A DNA stretch of 64,000 nt from Dryocola sp032051265 (GTDB taxonomy: Bacteria; Pseudomonadota; Gammaproteobacteria; Enterobacterales; Enterobacteriaceae): NCBI GenBank assembly GCA_032051265.1, contig DAMBYU010000003.1:124001-188000 (forward strand), written 5' to 3'. The position numbers and the translations under genes were made by a program. Shown piece after piece: positions 1-8,360 of this stretch (position 1 is the first letter of the stretch; every line of letters starts with the position of its first letter). The notes beneath the pieces were generated by a model that did not search any database, had not been told where the DNA came from, and saw only the letters and a program-made list of their open reading frames with translations.

Positions 1-374
1 TGGCGACGGATGACGAAGGTCAGGTGGTGGGCTATGTCGCGTTCAGCCCGGTTGCCGTAGAAGGTGAAGAGTTGCAGTGGGTGGGGCTTGCGCCTTTAGC
101 AATAGAAGAAGCCTGGCGCGGCCAGGGACTGGCGAAAAAGCTGGTTTATGAAGGGCTGGATTCCCTGAATGAATTTGGCTATGCCGCGGTTGTGGCGCTG
201 GGCCTGCCTGAAATGTACAGCCGCTTTGGCTTTGTGCCTGCCGCCCGGTTTGGTTTGCGCAGTACCTGGCCTGATACTGAAGCCAGCTTCCAGATCCATC
301 CTTTGGCAGACGATGCGCTAAACGGCGTCAGCGGGCTGGTGGAGTATCACGAGCATTTTAACCGCGAGTTTTAA
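1..374 (+). CDS. yhbS: YhbS-type GNAT N-acetyltransferase, 5' end missing
   Basis: The reading frame is open to the left edge (first full codon at base 3), so the N-terminal third lies outside the window; the GTG at 24 is internal, not the start. The visible 124 codons match the C-terminal part of E. coli YhbS (about 167 residues), including the acetyl-CoA pyrophosphate loop RGQGLAKKLV and the C-terminal LVEYHEHFNREF. Members of the GNAT family move an acetyl group from acetyl-CoA to an amine; the YhbS substrate is not known from sequence. It is convergent with yhbQ across an ERIC repeat, and the yhbS-yhbQ-yhbP-yhbO order is the one known in E. coli. Confidence 0.93.
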   Translation, partial: ATDDEGQVVGYVAFSPVAVEGEELQWVGLAPLAIEEAWRGQGLAKKLVYEGLDSLNEFGYAAVVALGLPEMYSRFGFVPAARFGLRSTWPDTEASFQIHPLADDALNGVSGLVEYHEHFNREF

Positions 375-486
375 TCCCCATCATCTTTCGCGCCGCAGGG
401 GTGTTGGCTGCACTCACTCACCCCAGTCACTTACTTTAGTAAGCTCCTGGGGATGAGCTCCCTTGCCGCCTACCTGCAACGCGAAA
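375..486. repeat. ERIC (IRU) intergenic repeat
   Basis: The gap between convergent yhbS and yhbQ is almost entirely an Enterobacterial Repetitive Intergenic Consensus element. The central palindrome, CCCCAGTCACTTACT followed by AGTAAGCTCCTGGGG (about 412-452), matches the ERIC core, and the flanking CTTGCCGCCTACCTGCAAC also matches the consensus. The ends form a short inverted repeat (TCCCCA / TGGGGA). ERICs are about 127 bp, non-coding, transcribed imperfect palindromes; this copy is about full length. Confidence 0.9.
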
Positions 487-487
487 T

Positions 488-787
488 CTATTGGGGAGTG
501 GTTTGATTTTGAAGATCTGCCAGCAGGTCTTCAAAGGGCAGGCTGCCGTTCACCAGGCGTTCTTTTTGTATTTTGGTCAGCTGTTTAATGCGGTATTCCA
601 GACGCAGCGCGCACGAATGCGAGCCCACCAGATGGCTAAACGCCAGCTTCAGCTCACCTTTTCCCCGTAGAGCTTTCGCCCCTTTTCCGGCCTGGTGTTG
701 CCCGAAGCGGCGTTCCACATCCGTCGTGATGCCGGTATATAAGCGGTTATCGAGGGTGCGGACTAAATAGAGATACCAGGGTGACAT
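488..787 (-). CDS. yhbQ: GIY-YIG nuclease-superfamily protein YhbQ (UPF0213)
   Basis: A 99-residue single-domain GIY-YIG protein, the same size as E. coli YhbQ. The GIY-YIG-like core is at residues 5-20 (YLYLVRTLDNRLYTGIT), followed by the conserved Arg in TTDVERRFGQH and a Glu in RLEYRIKQL. The family are small structure-specific or non-specific DNA endonucleases; E. coli YhbQ has been linked to DNA damage, but that is family knowledge. The ATG at 787 begins the conserved domain at once. It is divergent from yhbP with a 53-bp gap. Confidence 0.93.
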   Translation of the reverse strand: MSPWYLYLVRTLDNRLYTGITTDVERRFGQHQAGKGAKALRGKGELKLAFSHLVGSHSCALRLEYRIKQLTKIQKERLVNGSLPFEDLLADLQNQTTPQ

Positions 788-840
788 AGGGCAAGCGCAT
801 AGTTGAAATTATTTGCAGAGTAACACCGTTCAGGACGTCC

Positions 841-1269
841 ATGGAAACACTTGATGCCATCAGCCGCTGGCTGAACAAACAGCACGTTCTTACCTACTGC
901 GTTGGTGGTAATGAAGACTTATGGTGCGCCAACGCCTTCTACTATTACGATCGCGCGCGGGTGGCATTTTATTTGCTGACCGAGACTACCACCCGACACG
1001 GCCAACTCATTGGCAAAGGCTCATCCGTAGCCGGTACGATAAACGGGCAGCCCAAAACCGTCGCGCTGATCCGCGGCGTTCAGTTTCGCGGGAAGATTCA
1101 TCTACTGGAAGAAAGCGAGGCGGGAAACGTTCGCCATCTTTACTGCAAACGTTTCCCGGTGGCGAGAGTGATGACCGCACCCGTCTGGGAAATTAAGCTC
1201 GACGAGCTGAAAATGACGGACAACACTCTTGGCTTTGGTAAAAAACTACACTGGCTGCGGGAAAACTAA
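841..1269 (+). CDS. yhbP: YhbP, pyridoxamine 5'-phosphate oxidase-fold (UPF0306) protein
   Basis: The 142-residue product is collinear with E. coli YhbP (147 residues): METLDAISRWL at the N-terminus, NGQPKTVALIRGVQF in the middle, APVWEIKLDE and TLGFGKKLHW near the end. The fold is the split-barrel flavin-binding type of the PNPOx superfamily; no substrate is known. Its last four bases overlap the end of the convergent yhbO gene. The C-terminus is a few residues shorter than in E. coli. Confidence 0.92.
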   Translation: METLDAISRWLNKQHVLTYCVGGNEDLWCANAFYYYDRARVAFYLLTETTTRHGQLIGKGSSVAGTINGQPKTVALIRGVQFRGKIHLLEESEAGNVRHLYCKRFPVARVMTAPVWEIKLDELKMTDNTLGFGKKLHWLREN

Positions 1270-1784
1270 GGCCCTAACAGACGCAGCGACTCGCGGTTAA
1301 AGGCCGGCAGGTCTTCCGGAGTACGGCTGGTAACCAGTTGGTTATTATCGACGACGACCTCTCTGTCATAGAAGTCGCCTCCGGCATTTTTCACGTCAAC
1401 CACGATAGGCTTCACTGCGGTTAGCTTACGTCCGCGAACGACATCGGCGCTGATTAAAAGCTGTGGACCGTGACAGATAGCAAAAACGGGCTTGCCGCTG
1501 TTGATAAAATCGCGTGTAAAAGTAACGAAGCGTTCATCGCCACGCAGGCTATCCGGGGAATGGCCTCCGGGTAGCAGTAGCGCATCGAAATCGGCCGGGC
1601 GCACATCATCAATGGCTTTATCGATGGTCACCTTAGCCTCGCCTTTTTTACCGGTAACGGTTTTACCGGCCTGCTTCTCGATGGTGATGACTTCGTGTCC
1701 CGCTTTGCGGTACTCCTCTGCTGGCGAAGTAAATTCTGAATCCTCGAATTCGTCGGTGATCAAGACTGCAATCTTCTTGCTCAT
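1266..1784 (-). CDS. yhbO: DJ-1/PfpI-family glyoxalase/deglycase YhbO
   Basis: A protein of the DJ-1/PfpI superfamily with the same 172-residue length as E. coli YhbO. The nucleophile is Cys104 in FAICHGPQL, with the acidic partner Glu in the first strand (TDEFEDSEF). The family degrades methylglyoxal and has been proposed to repair glycated protein and nucleic acid; E. coli YhbO is a stress-protection protein. The frame extends 33 codons upstream, but the ATG at 1784 has a clear CGGAGGAGC ribosome site and starts exactly where the family does. It is divergent from yraR (101-bp gap). Confidence 0.95.
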   Translation of the reverse strand: MSKKIAVLITDEFEDSEFTSPAEEYRKAGHEVITIEKQAGKTVTGKKGEAKVTIDKAIDDVRPADFDALLLPGGHSPDSLRGDERFVTFTRDFINSGKPVFAICHGPQLLISADVVRGRKLTAVKPIVVDVKNAGGDFYDREVVVDNNQLVTSRTPEDLPAFNRESLRLLGP

Positions 1785-1885
1785 AGCTCCTCCGTTTTTA
1801 TGTTTCCAGTGCTTAAGCCTGGACCACAGGGCTGACTTTGCAAGCGAACGGACTAGACTTAGATTCATCTGATAAAGGAGCATCT

Positions 1886-2536
1886 ATGAGCCGGGTATTG
1901 ATTACAGGGGCGACAGGTCTGGTCGGCGGGCATTTATTACGCCTGCTTAACGACGAACCGAGGGTCACCAACGTTATGGCCGCTACGCGTCGTCCGCTGC
2001 CTCCGATGCGGAAAATGTTCAACCCTCACGATCCGCAGCTTAGCGATGCGTTGGCCCAGATCACCGAGCCGGTGGATATTGTTTTCTGCTGTCTTGGTAC
2101 GACGATGCGAGAGGCGGGCAGCAAAGAGGCTTTCGTGCTGGCGGATTATACGCTGGTGGTGGATACCGCGCTGACGGGTCAGCGGCTGGGTGCCAGACAC
2201 ATGCTGGTGGTCAGCGCAATTGGCGCAAACAGCAAATCGCCGTTCTTCTATAACCGCGTAAAAGGAAAAATGGAAGAGGCGCTGATAGCCCAGAAATGGC
2301 CGCGGTTAACTATTGCCCGGCCGTCTATGTTACTGGGTCATCGAGAATCGCAACGCTTTAACGAATCTTTTTTTGCGCCGCTGTTTAAAATCATGCCGGG
2401 AAAATGGAAGTCCATTGAAGCAAGAGATGTCGCCCGGGCGATGCTGCATGAGGCGCTTTCACCTTCCCATGATAACGTGGCGATACTGGACTCCCGGCAG
2501 TTGCGGGAGATTGCGGCGCATACGGCGATTTATTAA
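1886..2536 (+). CDS. yraR: YraR, NAD(P)-binding atypical SDR-family protein
   Basis: A 216-residue Rossmann-fold protein. The nucleotide-binding motif GATGLVGGHLL is at residues 7-17, and the conserved FFYNRVKGKMEEAL holds the YxxxK catalytic pair of short-chain dehydrogenases. It aligns throughout with E. coli YraR (about 211 residues), whose substrate is unknown. The ATG at 1886 follows AAAGGAG at 1874-1880; a longer in-frame extension to 1838 lacks homology and would run over the divergent promoter. It precedes yraQ by 85 bp. Confidence 0.92.
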   Translation: MSRVLITGATGLVGGHLLRLLNDEPRVTNVMAATRRPLPPMRKMFNPHDPQLSDALAQITEPVDIVFCCLGTTMREAGSKEAFVLADYTLVVDTALTGQRLGARHMLVVSAIGANSKSPFFYNRVKGKMEEALIAQKWPRLTIARPSMLLGHRESQRFNESFFAPLFKIMPGKWKSIEARDVARAMLHEALSPSHDNVAILDSRQLREIAAHTAIY

Positions 2537-2621
2537 CCACAGCTTTCCAATACCCTTACAAGAAGCGTAGTATTAGCGCCAATAAATATAACCACGCTTA
2601 CGATTTGCAGGGTACCTCTTC

Positions 2622-3665
2622 ATGCTAACTCAACCTCCTCACCTGGCGGGTAAATCCCCGTTCGCCTGGTGGAAACCGATGCTGTTTTTCGCCGTTGTTA
2701 TTGTTGGATTGTGGATCGTGAAATGGCAGCCGTATTACGGTAAGGCATTCACCGCAGCGGAAACGCACAGCATCGGAAAATCAATTATTGCGCAGCAGGA
2801 GGTGAATCCGCTCAAAGCCGCCTGGGATTACGCGATGATCTATTTCATGGCGGTCTGGAAAGCAGCGGTGCTGGGCGTGATTTTAGGCTCGCTGGTTCAG
2901 GTGCTGATCCCACGAGACTGGCTGATGCGCACCCTCGGTCAGCCGCGTTTTAGCGGCACGCTGTTCGGTACGCTTTTTTCTCTGCCGGGCATGATGTGCA
3001 CCTGCTGCGCAGCCCCCGTTGCCGCCGGTATGCGCCGCCAGTCAGTTTCAATGGGCGGAGCGCTGGCATTCTGGTTAGGCAACCCGTTACTTAATCCGGC
3101 CACGCTTATTTTTATGGGCTTCGTTCTGGGCTGGCATTTTGCCCTGATTCGCCTGGTCGTTGGTATGATGACGGTGCTGGGCGTGGCAACGCTTGTGCAG
3201 CTTTGGGTGAAAGACCAGCCGCAGGAGATAGATATTCCCGGAGTGGTTCAGGCGATACAGCCGACAGATAATTTCCTGCAGCGTTGGATGAAGGCGCTGT
3301 GGCAGCTGTTCTGGAGCACCATTCCGGTGTATATCGCCGCAGTTCTGGTGCTTGGCGCCGCGCGCGTATGGCTGTTTCCGCATGCCGATGGCGCAGTGGA
3401 TAACACGCTGTTCTGGGTCATTGCGATGGCGATTGCAGGCTGCCTTTTTGTGATCCCAACGGCTGCCGAAATTCCGGTTATCCAAACGATGATGCTGGCG
3501 GGCATGGGAACCGCCCCGGCTCTGGCGCTGTTAATCACGCTCCCTGCCGTCAGCCTTCCGTCGTTAATCATGCTGCATAAGGCCTTCCCGGCGAAAGCGC
3601 TCTGGCTTACCGGCTGGCTGGTGGCACTAAGTGGGATTATTGTCGGGACTTTAGCGCTGCTATAA
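2622..3665 (+). CDS. yraQ: YraQ, UPF0718 family inner-membrane permease
   Basis: A 347-residue polytopic inner-membrane protein, collinear with E. coli YraQ. Hydrophobic segments occur at about residues 19-37, 75-92, 110-135, 145-195, 230-255, 265-285, 295-315 and 325-345. The family signature GMMCTCCAAPVAAGMRR (about 122-139), with adjacent cysteines, lies in a membrane loop and recalls metal- or arsenite-handling permeases, but no substrate can be assigned. The Shine-Dalgarno before the ATG is weak. The gene ends in a bidirectional terminator facing nrdG; beyond it synteny with the K-12 71-min region stops. Confidence 0.9.
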   Translation: MLTQPPHLAGKSPFAWWKPMLFFAVVIVGLWIVKWQPYYGKAFTAAETHSIGKSIIAQQEVNPLKAAWDYAMIYFMAVWKAAVLGVILGSLVQVLIPRDWLMRTLGQPRFSGTLFGTLFSLPGMMCTCCAAPVAAGMRRQSVSMGGALAFWLGNPLLNPATLIFMGFVLGWHFALIRLVVGMMTVLGVATLVQLWVKDQPQEIDIPGVVQAIQPTDNFLQRWMKALWQLFWSTIPVYIAAVLVLGAARVWLFPHADGAVDNTLFWVIAMAIAGCLFVIPTAAEIPVIQTMMLAGMGTAPALALLITLPAVSLPSLIMLHKAFPAKALWLTGWLVALSGIIVGTLALL

Positions 3666-3666
3666 A

Positions 3667-3686
3667 AAAGCCCCGTAAGGGGCTTT
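3667..3686. terminator. bidirectional terminator yraQ / nrdG
   Basis: Perfect 8-bp stem AAAGCCCC / GGGGCTTT with a GTAA loop. A-rich before and T-rich after, so it works in both directions. The nrdG stop codon lies in its right arm. Confidence 0.9.
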
Positions 3687-4149
3687 ATCGCAAATGATGA
3701 ACGACCTGATTGCTGCTGCCGCGCCAGATAAGCGCCGGGTCTTTTAAAGCCTGAACAAACTTGCCGTCGACCAGTACATTAATTAATTCAACCACTTCTC
3801 GCTGGGCTGCGTTCAGCTCATCAAGCCTATAGCCTGTCCATACCCAGATGTCCTTCCCGGGGCACTCTGCCCGCACGCGCTGAACCAGCTTCAGGATATC
3901 CGCCACGTTTTGCGGATGAAGAGGATCGCCCCCCGAGAGCGACAGGCCCTGGCGACGTATCCGCGTATCGTTCAGATCGTTAATTATCCGCTCTTCCATT
4001 TCAGGCGTGAATGCCACGCCTGAGTTCAGCCGCCAGGTGCTTTTGTTATAGCAGCCCGGGCATTCGTGCACGCAGCCGGAAACAAACAGCGTGCAGCGGG
4101 TACCCGGCCCGTTAACGATATCGACCGGATAGTACTGATGCATGTTCAT
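3685..4149 (-). CDS. nrdG: anaerobic ribonucleotide reductase-activating protein NrdG
   Basis: A radical-SAM activase that makes the glycyl radical on NrdD, allowing anaerobic dNTP synthesis. The length (154 residues) equals E. coli NrdG. The [4Fe-4S] ligands are in GCVHECPGCYNKSTW (C-x3-C-x2-C), and the SAM-binding SLSGGDPLHPQ motif is present. The start codon abuts the nrdD stop without any gap (4149/4150), so the two are probably translationally coupled. A second in-frame ATG two codons later (MNMHQYY) is possible, but the first matches the E. coli N-terminus. Confidence 0.97.
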   Translation of the reverse strand: MNMHQYYPVDIVNGPGTRCTLFVSGCVHECPGCYNKSTWRLNSGVAFTPEMEERIINDLNDTRIRRQGLSLSGGDPLHPQNVADILKLVQRVRAECPGKDIWVWTGYRLDELNAAQREVVELINVLVDGKFVQALKDPALIWRGSSNQVVHHLR

Positions 4150-6288
4150 TTAGCCAATCTGCCCGTTGCCAAGGTGCTTCACGCGGCGCTTCACTTCCTC
4201 TTGCTTACCCGCATTAAACGGACGCGCATCCGGGCTGCCCAGATATCCACAAACACGGCGGGTAACGGACACGCGCGCTGCATCGTGGTTACCGCATTTC
4301 GGACAGGTAAAGCCTTTGCTGGTGCACTCAAACTCGCCGGTAAAACCGCATTCGTAACATTCATCGATTGGCGTGTTGGTGCCGTAATACGGAACGTGCT
4401 GATAGCTGTAATCCCAGACATCTTCCAGCGCGCGCAGGTTGTGCTGAATGTTTGGATACTCGCCGTAACAGATGAAACCGCCGTTCGCCAGAGGGGGATA
4501 AGGCGCTTCGAAATCTATTTTGTCGTACGGATTGACCTTTTTCTCTACGTCCAGGTGGAAGCTGTTGGTGTAGTAGCCTTTATCGGTCACGCCGGGCACC
4601 ACGCCAAACTCAGCGGTATCGAGGCGGCAGAAGCGGTCGCACAGGTTTTCACTTGGCGTGCTGTACAGGCTGAAGCCGTAACCCGTCTCATTTTTCCAGG
4701 TTTCGGTGGCTTCACGCAGGCGTGTAACAATCGCCACAGCTTTTTCGCGCAGCGCCTCGTTATCGTAGACGTGCTGATTGCCGGAAAGCGCGTTCACCGT
4801 TTCATGGATGCCGATATAGCCAAGCGAAATAGAAGCGCGACCATTTTTGAAGATTTCAGCGACATCATCGTCTGCTTTCAGGCGCACGCCGCATGCCCCT
4901 TCCATATAGAGGATGGGCGCTACGCGCGCTTTTACACCTTCCAGACGGGCGATACGCGTCATCAGCGCTTTGCGCGCCAGCGTCAGGCGGCTGTCTAACA
5001 ATTCCCAGAAACGCGCTTCATCACCTTTTGCTTCCAGCGCGATGCGTGGCAGGTTCAGGCTAATTACACCGAGGTTGTTACGGCCATCGTGGACTTGTTC
5101 GCCGTTCTCGTTCTCCCAGACGCCGAGAAAACTGCGGCAGCCCATCGGCGTTTTGAATGAGCCGGTGACCTTAACCACCTGGTCATAGTTCAGAATATCG
5201 GGATACATACGCTTGCTGGCGCATTCAAGGGCGAGCTGTTTGATGTCATAGTTCGCGTCGCCGAACTTATGATTGAGGCCATCTTTGATGGCGAATACCA
5301 GTTTCGGGAAGACGGCGGTTTTGCGATTTTTGCCCAGGCCTGCGATGCGGTTGCGCAGAATAGAAGTCTGAATCAGGCGTGACGCCCAACTGGTGCCCAG
5401 CCCGAAACCAAAGGTGACAAAGGGCGTCTGGCCGTTGGCGGTATGCAGGGTGTTCACTTCATATTCCAGCGACTGGAAGGCGTCGTAGCACTCTTTCTCG
5501 GTGCGCGAGCGAGCGTAACCTTCCGCGTCGGGGATCTGCCACTCGGTTGCGGTGTTACGGTGTTTCTCGAAGCTTGCCGTCACAAACGGAGCCAGCACTT
5601 CATCGATACGATTGATGGTAGTACCGCCGTAAATATGGCTGGCGACCTGAGCAATGATCTGTGCGGTAACGGCCGTCGCGGTAGAGATAGACTTTGGCGG
5701 CTCAATCTCTGCGTTACCCATCTTAAAACCGTGGGTTAACATGCCTTTCAAATCGATAAGCATACAGTTAAACATGGGGAAGAACGGAGAATAATCGAGA
5801 TCGTGATAGTGGATATCGCCACGTTCGTGCGCCTGCACCACATCGCGAGGCAGCAGATGCTGTTTGGCGTAGTGTTTGGCGACGATGCCCGCCAGCAGGT
5901 CACGCTGGGTCGGGATCACTTTACTGTCTTTGTTCGCGTTTTCGTTCAGCAGCGCAGAGTTAGTTTGTTCAACCAGGCCACGGATGTCCTGGTTCAGACG
6001 GCCACGCTTTTCACGTGCAATATCACGGTCATGGCGATATTCAATATAGGCGCGTGCCAGCTGCTTGTAGTTTCCGGCCATCAACTGATTTTCAACCGCC
6101 GTCTGGATCTCGCCGATATCAACCTGGCTGCGGCCTTCCATCTGAGCTCGTACAATGTCTGCGACGGTGGCGCAGTAATCTGCGTCATCGACTCCCGCTG
6201 CTTTAGCTGCACGAAGAATAGCTTCTTTAATGCGCTCTGAAGTGAAAGGCACTTTGCACCCGTCTCTTTTCATCACATGCGGTGTCAT
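4150..6288 (-). CDS. nrdD: anaerobic ribonucleoside-triphosphate reductase NrdD
   Basis: Class III reductase that converts NTPs to dNTPs without oxygen, using formate. It has exactly the E. coli length (712 residues). An N-terminal ATP-cone (residues 1-100) is followed by the barrel. The zinc site near the C-terminus is CYECG...CPKCG, and the radical glycine is Gly681 in RRVCGYLGSPDARPF. First gene of nrdDG. Upstream lie paired NrdR-like boxes, an FNR-like half site and two DnaA boxes. Confidence 0.98.
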   Translation of the reverse strand: MTPHVMKRDGCKVPFTSERIKEAILRAAKAAGVDDADYCATVADIVRAQMEGRSQVDIGEIQTAVENQLMAGNYKQLARAYIEYRHDRDIAREKRGRLNQDIRGLVEQTNSALLNENANKDSKVIPTQRDLLAGIVAKHYAKQHLLPRDVVQAHERGDIHYHDLDYSPFFPMFNCMLIDLKGMLTHGFKMGNAEIEPPKSISTATAVTAQIIAQVASHIYGGTTINRIDEVLAPFVTASFEKHRNTATEWQIPDAEGYARSRTEKECYDAFQSLEYEVNTLHTANGQTPFVTFGFGLGTSWASRLIQTSILRNRIAGLGKNRKTAVFPKLVFAIKDGLNHKFGDANYDIKQLALECASKRMYPDILNYDQVVKVTGSFKTPMGCRSFLGVWENENGEQVHDGRNNLGVISLNLPRIALEAKGDEARFWELLDSRLTLARKALMTRIARLEGVKARVAPILYMEGACGVRLKADDDVAEIFKNGRASISLGYIGIHETVNALSGNQHVYDNEALREKAVAIVTRLREATETWKNETGYGFSLYSTPSENLCDRFCRLDTAEFGVVPGVTDKGYYTNSFHLDVEKKVNPYDKIDFEAPYPPLANGGFICYGEYPNIQHNLRALEDVWDYSYQHVPYYGTNTPIDECYECGFTGEFECTSKGFTCPKCGNHDAARVSVTRRVCGYLGSPDARPFNAGKQEEVKRRVKHLGNGQIG

Positions 6289-6309
6289 GATCTCTCCATT
6301 TAAATAAGG

Positions 6310-6395
6310 TTATCCACAAAGGGATGGCGGATTCCGGAGGCGTATTCAGGCAGGCTGCGCCAGAAGCGCCCGGATTCAGGCCCACTTTATCCACA
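6310..6395 (-). promoter_or_regulatory. two exact DnaA boxes upstream of nrdD
   Basis: TTATCCACA occurs twice in the same orientation, at 6310-6318 and 6387-6395, inside the 340-bp gap before nrdD. The nonamer is the strong DnaA-binding consensus. With respect to nrdD the boxes fall between the predicted promoter (above 6440) and the start codon at 6288, that is, in the transcribed leader. Function is inferred from sequence only. Confidence 0.55.
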
Positions 6396-6446
6396 GATAA
6401 TCCCCAGATTTATGCTGAGGTTCTCGTTGCTATGATAGTTGATAAA

Positions 6447-6532
6447 TACAATATATAGGGGCGGGACGCATTTTAAGGTCTATATATAGTGCTTGCACCA
6501 AAGATGTTTGCGTTTTTATTGATGCAGGACAA
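6447..6532 (-). promoter_or_regulatory. nrdD control region: paired NrdR-like boxes and FNR-like site
   Basis: Two AT-rich 16-mers, TACAATATATAGGGGC (6447-6462) and GTCTATATATAGTGCT (6478-6493), resemble NrdR boxes and start 31 bp apart, three helical turns, which is the usual NrdR box spacing. TTGAT-GCAG-GACAA at 6519-6532 keeps one perfect FNR half site and a degenerate second half. All nrd operons of enterics are NrdR-controlled and nrdD is FNR-dependent in E. coli; assignment here is by motif. Confidence 0.6.
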
Positions 6533-6576
6533 AGTAAATCGGGCGGTGCAGGAAGGACAGGGAGTTAGTGGAGTGA

Positions 6577-6604
6577 ATTATCTCCCTCATGCGAAGGAGA
6601 TAAT
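6577..6604. terminator. hairpin after treC
   Basis: Perfect 9-bp stem ATTATCTCC / GGAGATAAT with a 10-nt loop, 25 bp beyond the treC stop. No U-tract follows on the minus strand, so it may be an mRNA-end stabiliser or weak terminator that separates treBC from nrdDG. Confidence 0.45.
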
Positions 6605-6628
6605 CAAACAGGCGAGGGCGAGAGCGGC

Positions 6629-8287
6629 TTAATTCTGCAACCAGTAAACGGCTTCATAAGGCCGCAGGCTGATTTGACCGGGTCTGCCTGCCGCCCCGTC
6701 GTAGTTGCTCATCAGTACTTGCCAGTCGCCTTCGAAAGCGTCCGGCATCCACCACTGGTTATTGCGGCTGAGGTTTGCTGCAACTATCAGCGTCTGGCCC
6801 TGCCATTCGCGACGGTAACACCACAGATAAGGGTGCTCCGGCAGCAGATCCTGATAGTTGCCCCAGGTAAAGACCGGCTGTGCTTTGCGCAGCTTAATCA
6901 GCTGCTGATAGGCGTAAAACACGGAATCGGGATCGTCCACCGCTGCCCTGGCGTTAATGGTTTGATAGTTATCGCACAGGCCTATCCACGGCGTACCTTT
7001 GGTAAAGCCTGCGTTTTCACCGTTATCCCACTGCATCGGTGTGCGGCTGTTATCGCGGGATTTGCTCGCGAGGATCGCCAGCAGGTTATTGCTGTCGCGG
7101 CCCTGAGCACGCAGTTCGGCATACATGTTGTGGCTTTCCACATCCCGGTAATCAATGATGCGGGTGAAGTGGGGGTTAGTCATTCCCAGCTCTTCGCCCT
7201 GGTAGATATACGGCGTGCCCTGCATACCGTGAAGCACCATCGCCAGCATTTTCGCCGCCGGTACCCGCAGTTCGCCTTCGTCGCCGAAACGTGAAACGAT
7301 GCGCGGCTGATCGTGATTACACCAGAACAGCGCATTCCAGGCCACGTTGTGCATACCTTGCTGCCAGTGGCTGAAAATGGCTTTCAGCGCCACAAAGTCC
7401 GGCTCCGCCAGCGTCCATTTCTGCCCGCCGGGATAATCCACTTTGAGGTGGTGGAAGTTAAAGGTCATTGACAGCTCGTTGCTGTCCAGCGCGGCGTATT
7501 GCTGGCAGTTGTCGAGGGTAGTGGAGGACATTTCCCCCACAGTCATCAGGCCGCGCGGGATGAACACATCGCGGCTGAGCTCCTGCAAATACTCATGAAT
7601 GCGCGGCCCGTCAGTGTAAAAACGACGACCATCGCCTCCTTCAATATCGTTCGGGAAGTCCTGATCTTTAGAAATCAGGTTGATCACATCCAGACGCAAA
7701 CCGTCCACGCCGCGATCGGCCCAGAATTCGCAAACTTTTTTCAGTTCGGCTCGCACCTGCGGATTCTCCCAGTTGAGATCCGCCTGCTCAGGGGCAAACA
7801 GGTGCAGATAATACTGGCCGCTTTCTGCATGCCAGCGCCAGGCGTGGCCGCCAAATTTGGAACGCCAGTTGTTTGGCAACAGGTCCGGCGTACCGTCACG
7901 CCAGATGTAAAACTCACGGTATGAACTTTCCTTGTTTAACGACTCATGAAACCAGGCATGCTGCGTGGAGGTATGGTTAAACACCATATCGAGGATGATG
8001 CGGATCCCACGCTCGTGCGCTTCGGCGACCAGCAGATCAAAATCATCCAGCGTGCCGTAGTTATGGTCAATGGCGCAGTAGTTGGCCACGTCATAGCCAT
8101 TATCCACCTGCGGGGAGACATAAAACGGTGTCAGCCAGATAGCATCCACGCCCAGCAATTTAAGGTAGTCGAGGCGTTTGATGACGCCGATTAAATCGCC
8201 GGTTCCGTTGCCGGTCGTATCCTGGAAACTCTTCGGGTAGATCTGGTAGATGACACCATGCTGCCACCATGGAGGAGTTGTATTCAT
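6629..8287 (-). CDS. treC: trehalose-6-phosphate hydrolase TreC
   Basis: Cytoplasmic GH13 alpha-glucosidase that splits trehalose-6-phosphate, delivered by TreB, into glucose and glucose-6-phosphate. It has 552 residues against 551 in E. coli. Conserved GH13 regions: DMVFNHTS, GLRLDVINLIS (nucleophile Asp about 200), MTVGEMSS (acid/base Glu about 251) and FWCNHDQPR. It is the second gene of treBC, 73 bp behind treB, and ends at a hairpin before the nrdD regulatory region. Confidence 0.98.
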   Translation of the reverse strand: MNTTPPWWQHGVIYQIYPKSFQDTTGNGTGDLIGVIKRLDYLKLLGVDAIWLTPFYVSPQVDNGYDVANYCAIDHNYGTLDDFDLLVAEAHERGIRIILDMVFNHTSTQHAWFHESLNKESSYREFYIWRDGTPDLLPNNWRSKFGGHAWRWHAESGQYYLHLFAPEQADLNWENPQVRAELKKVCEFWADRGVDGLRLDVINLISKDQDFPNDIEGGDGRRFYTDGPRIHEYLQELSRDVFIPRGLMTVGEMSSTTLDNCQQYAALDSNELSMTFNFHHLKVDYPGGQKWTLAEPDFVALKAIFSHWQQGMHNVAWNALFWCNHDQPRIVSRFGDEGELRVPAAKMLAMVLHGMQGTPYIYQGEELGMTNPHFTRIIDYRDVESHNMYAELRAQGRDSNNLLAILASKSRDNSRTPMQWDNGENAGFTKGTPWIGLCDNYQTINARAAVDDPDSVFYAYQQLIKLRKAQPVFTWGNYQDLLPEHPYLWCYRREWQGQTLIVAANLSRNNQWWMPDAFEGDWQVLMSNYDGAAGRPGQISLRPYEAVYWLQN

Positions 8288-8360
8288 AGCGCTTTCCTGA
8301 AGCTAAGGGGCCATTGCGGGCCCCGGTAAAATCAAACTAAAAACTATCCGGGACTGCGCC

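Noticed and set aside
4066..4998. 310-codon plus-strand frame across nrdG/nrdD
   Set aside because: Antisense shadow of nrdD with its Zn-site and glycyl-radical motifs on the other strand.
6504..6632. 42-codon plus-strand ORF upstream of nrdD
   Set aside because: Opposite to both neighbours, overlaps the NrdR/FNR-like region and the treC stop, and has no ribosome site.
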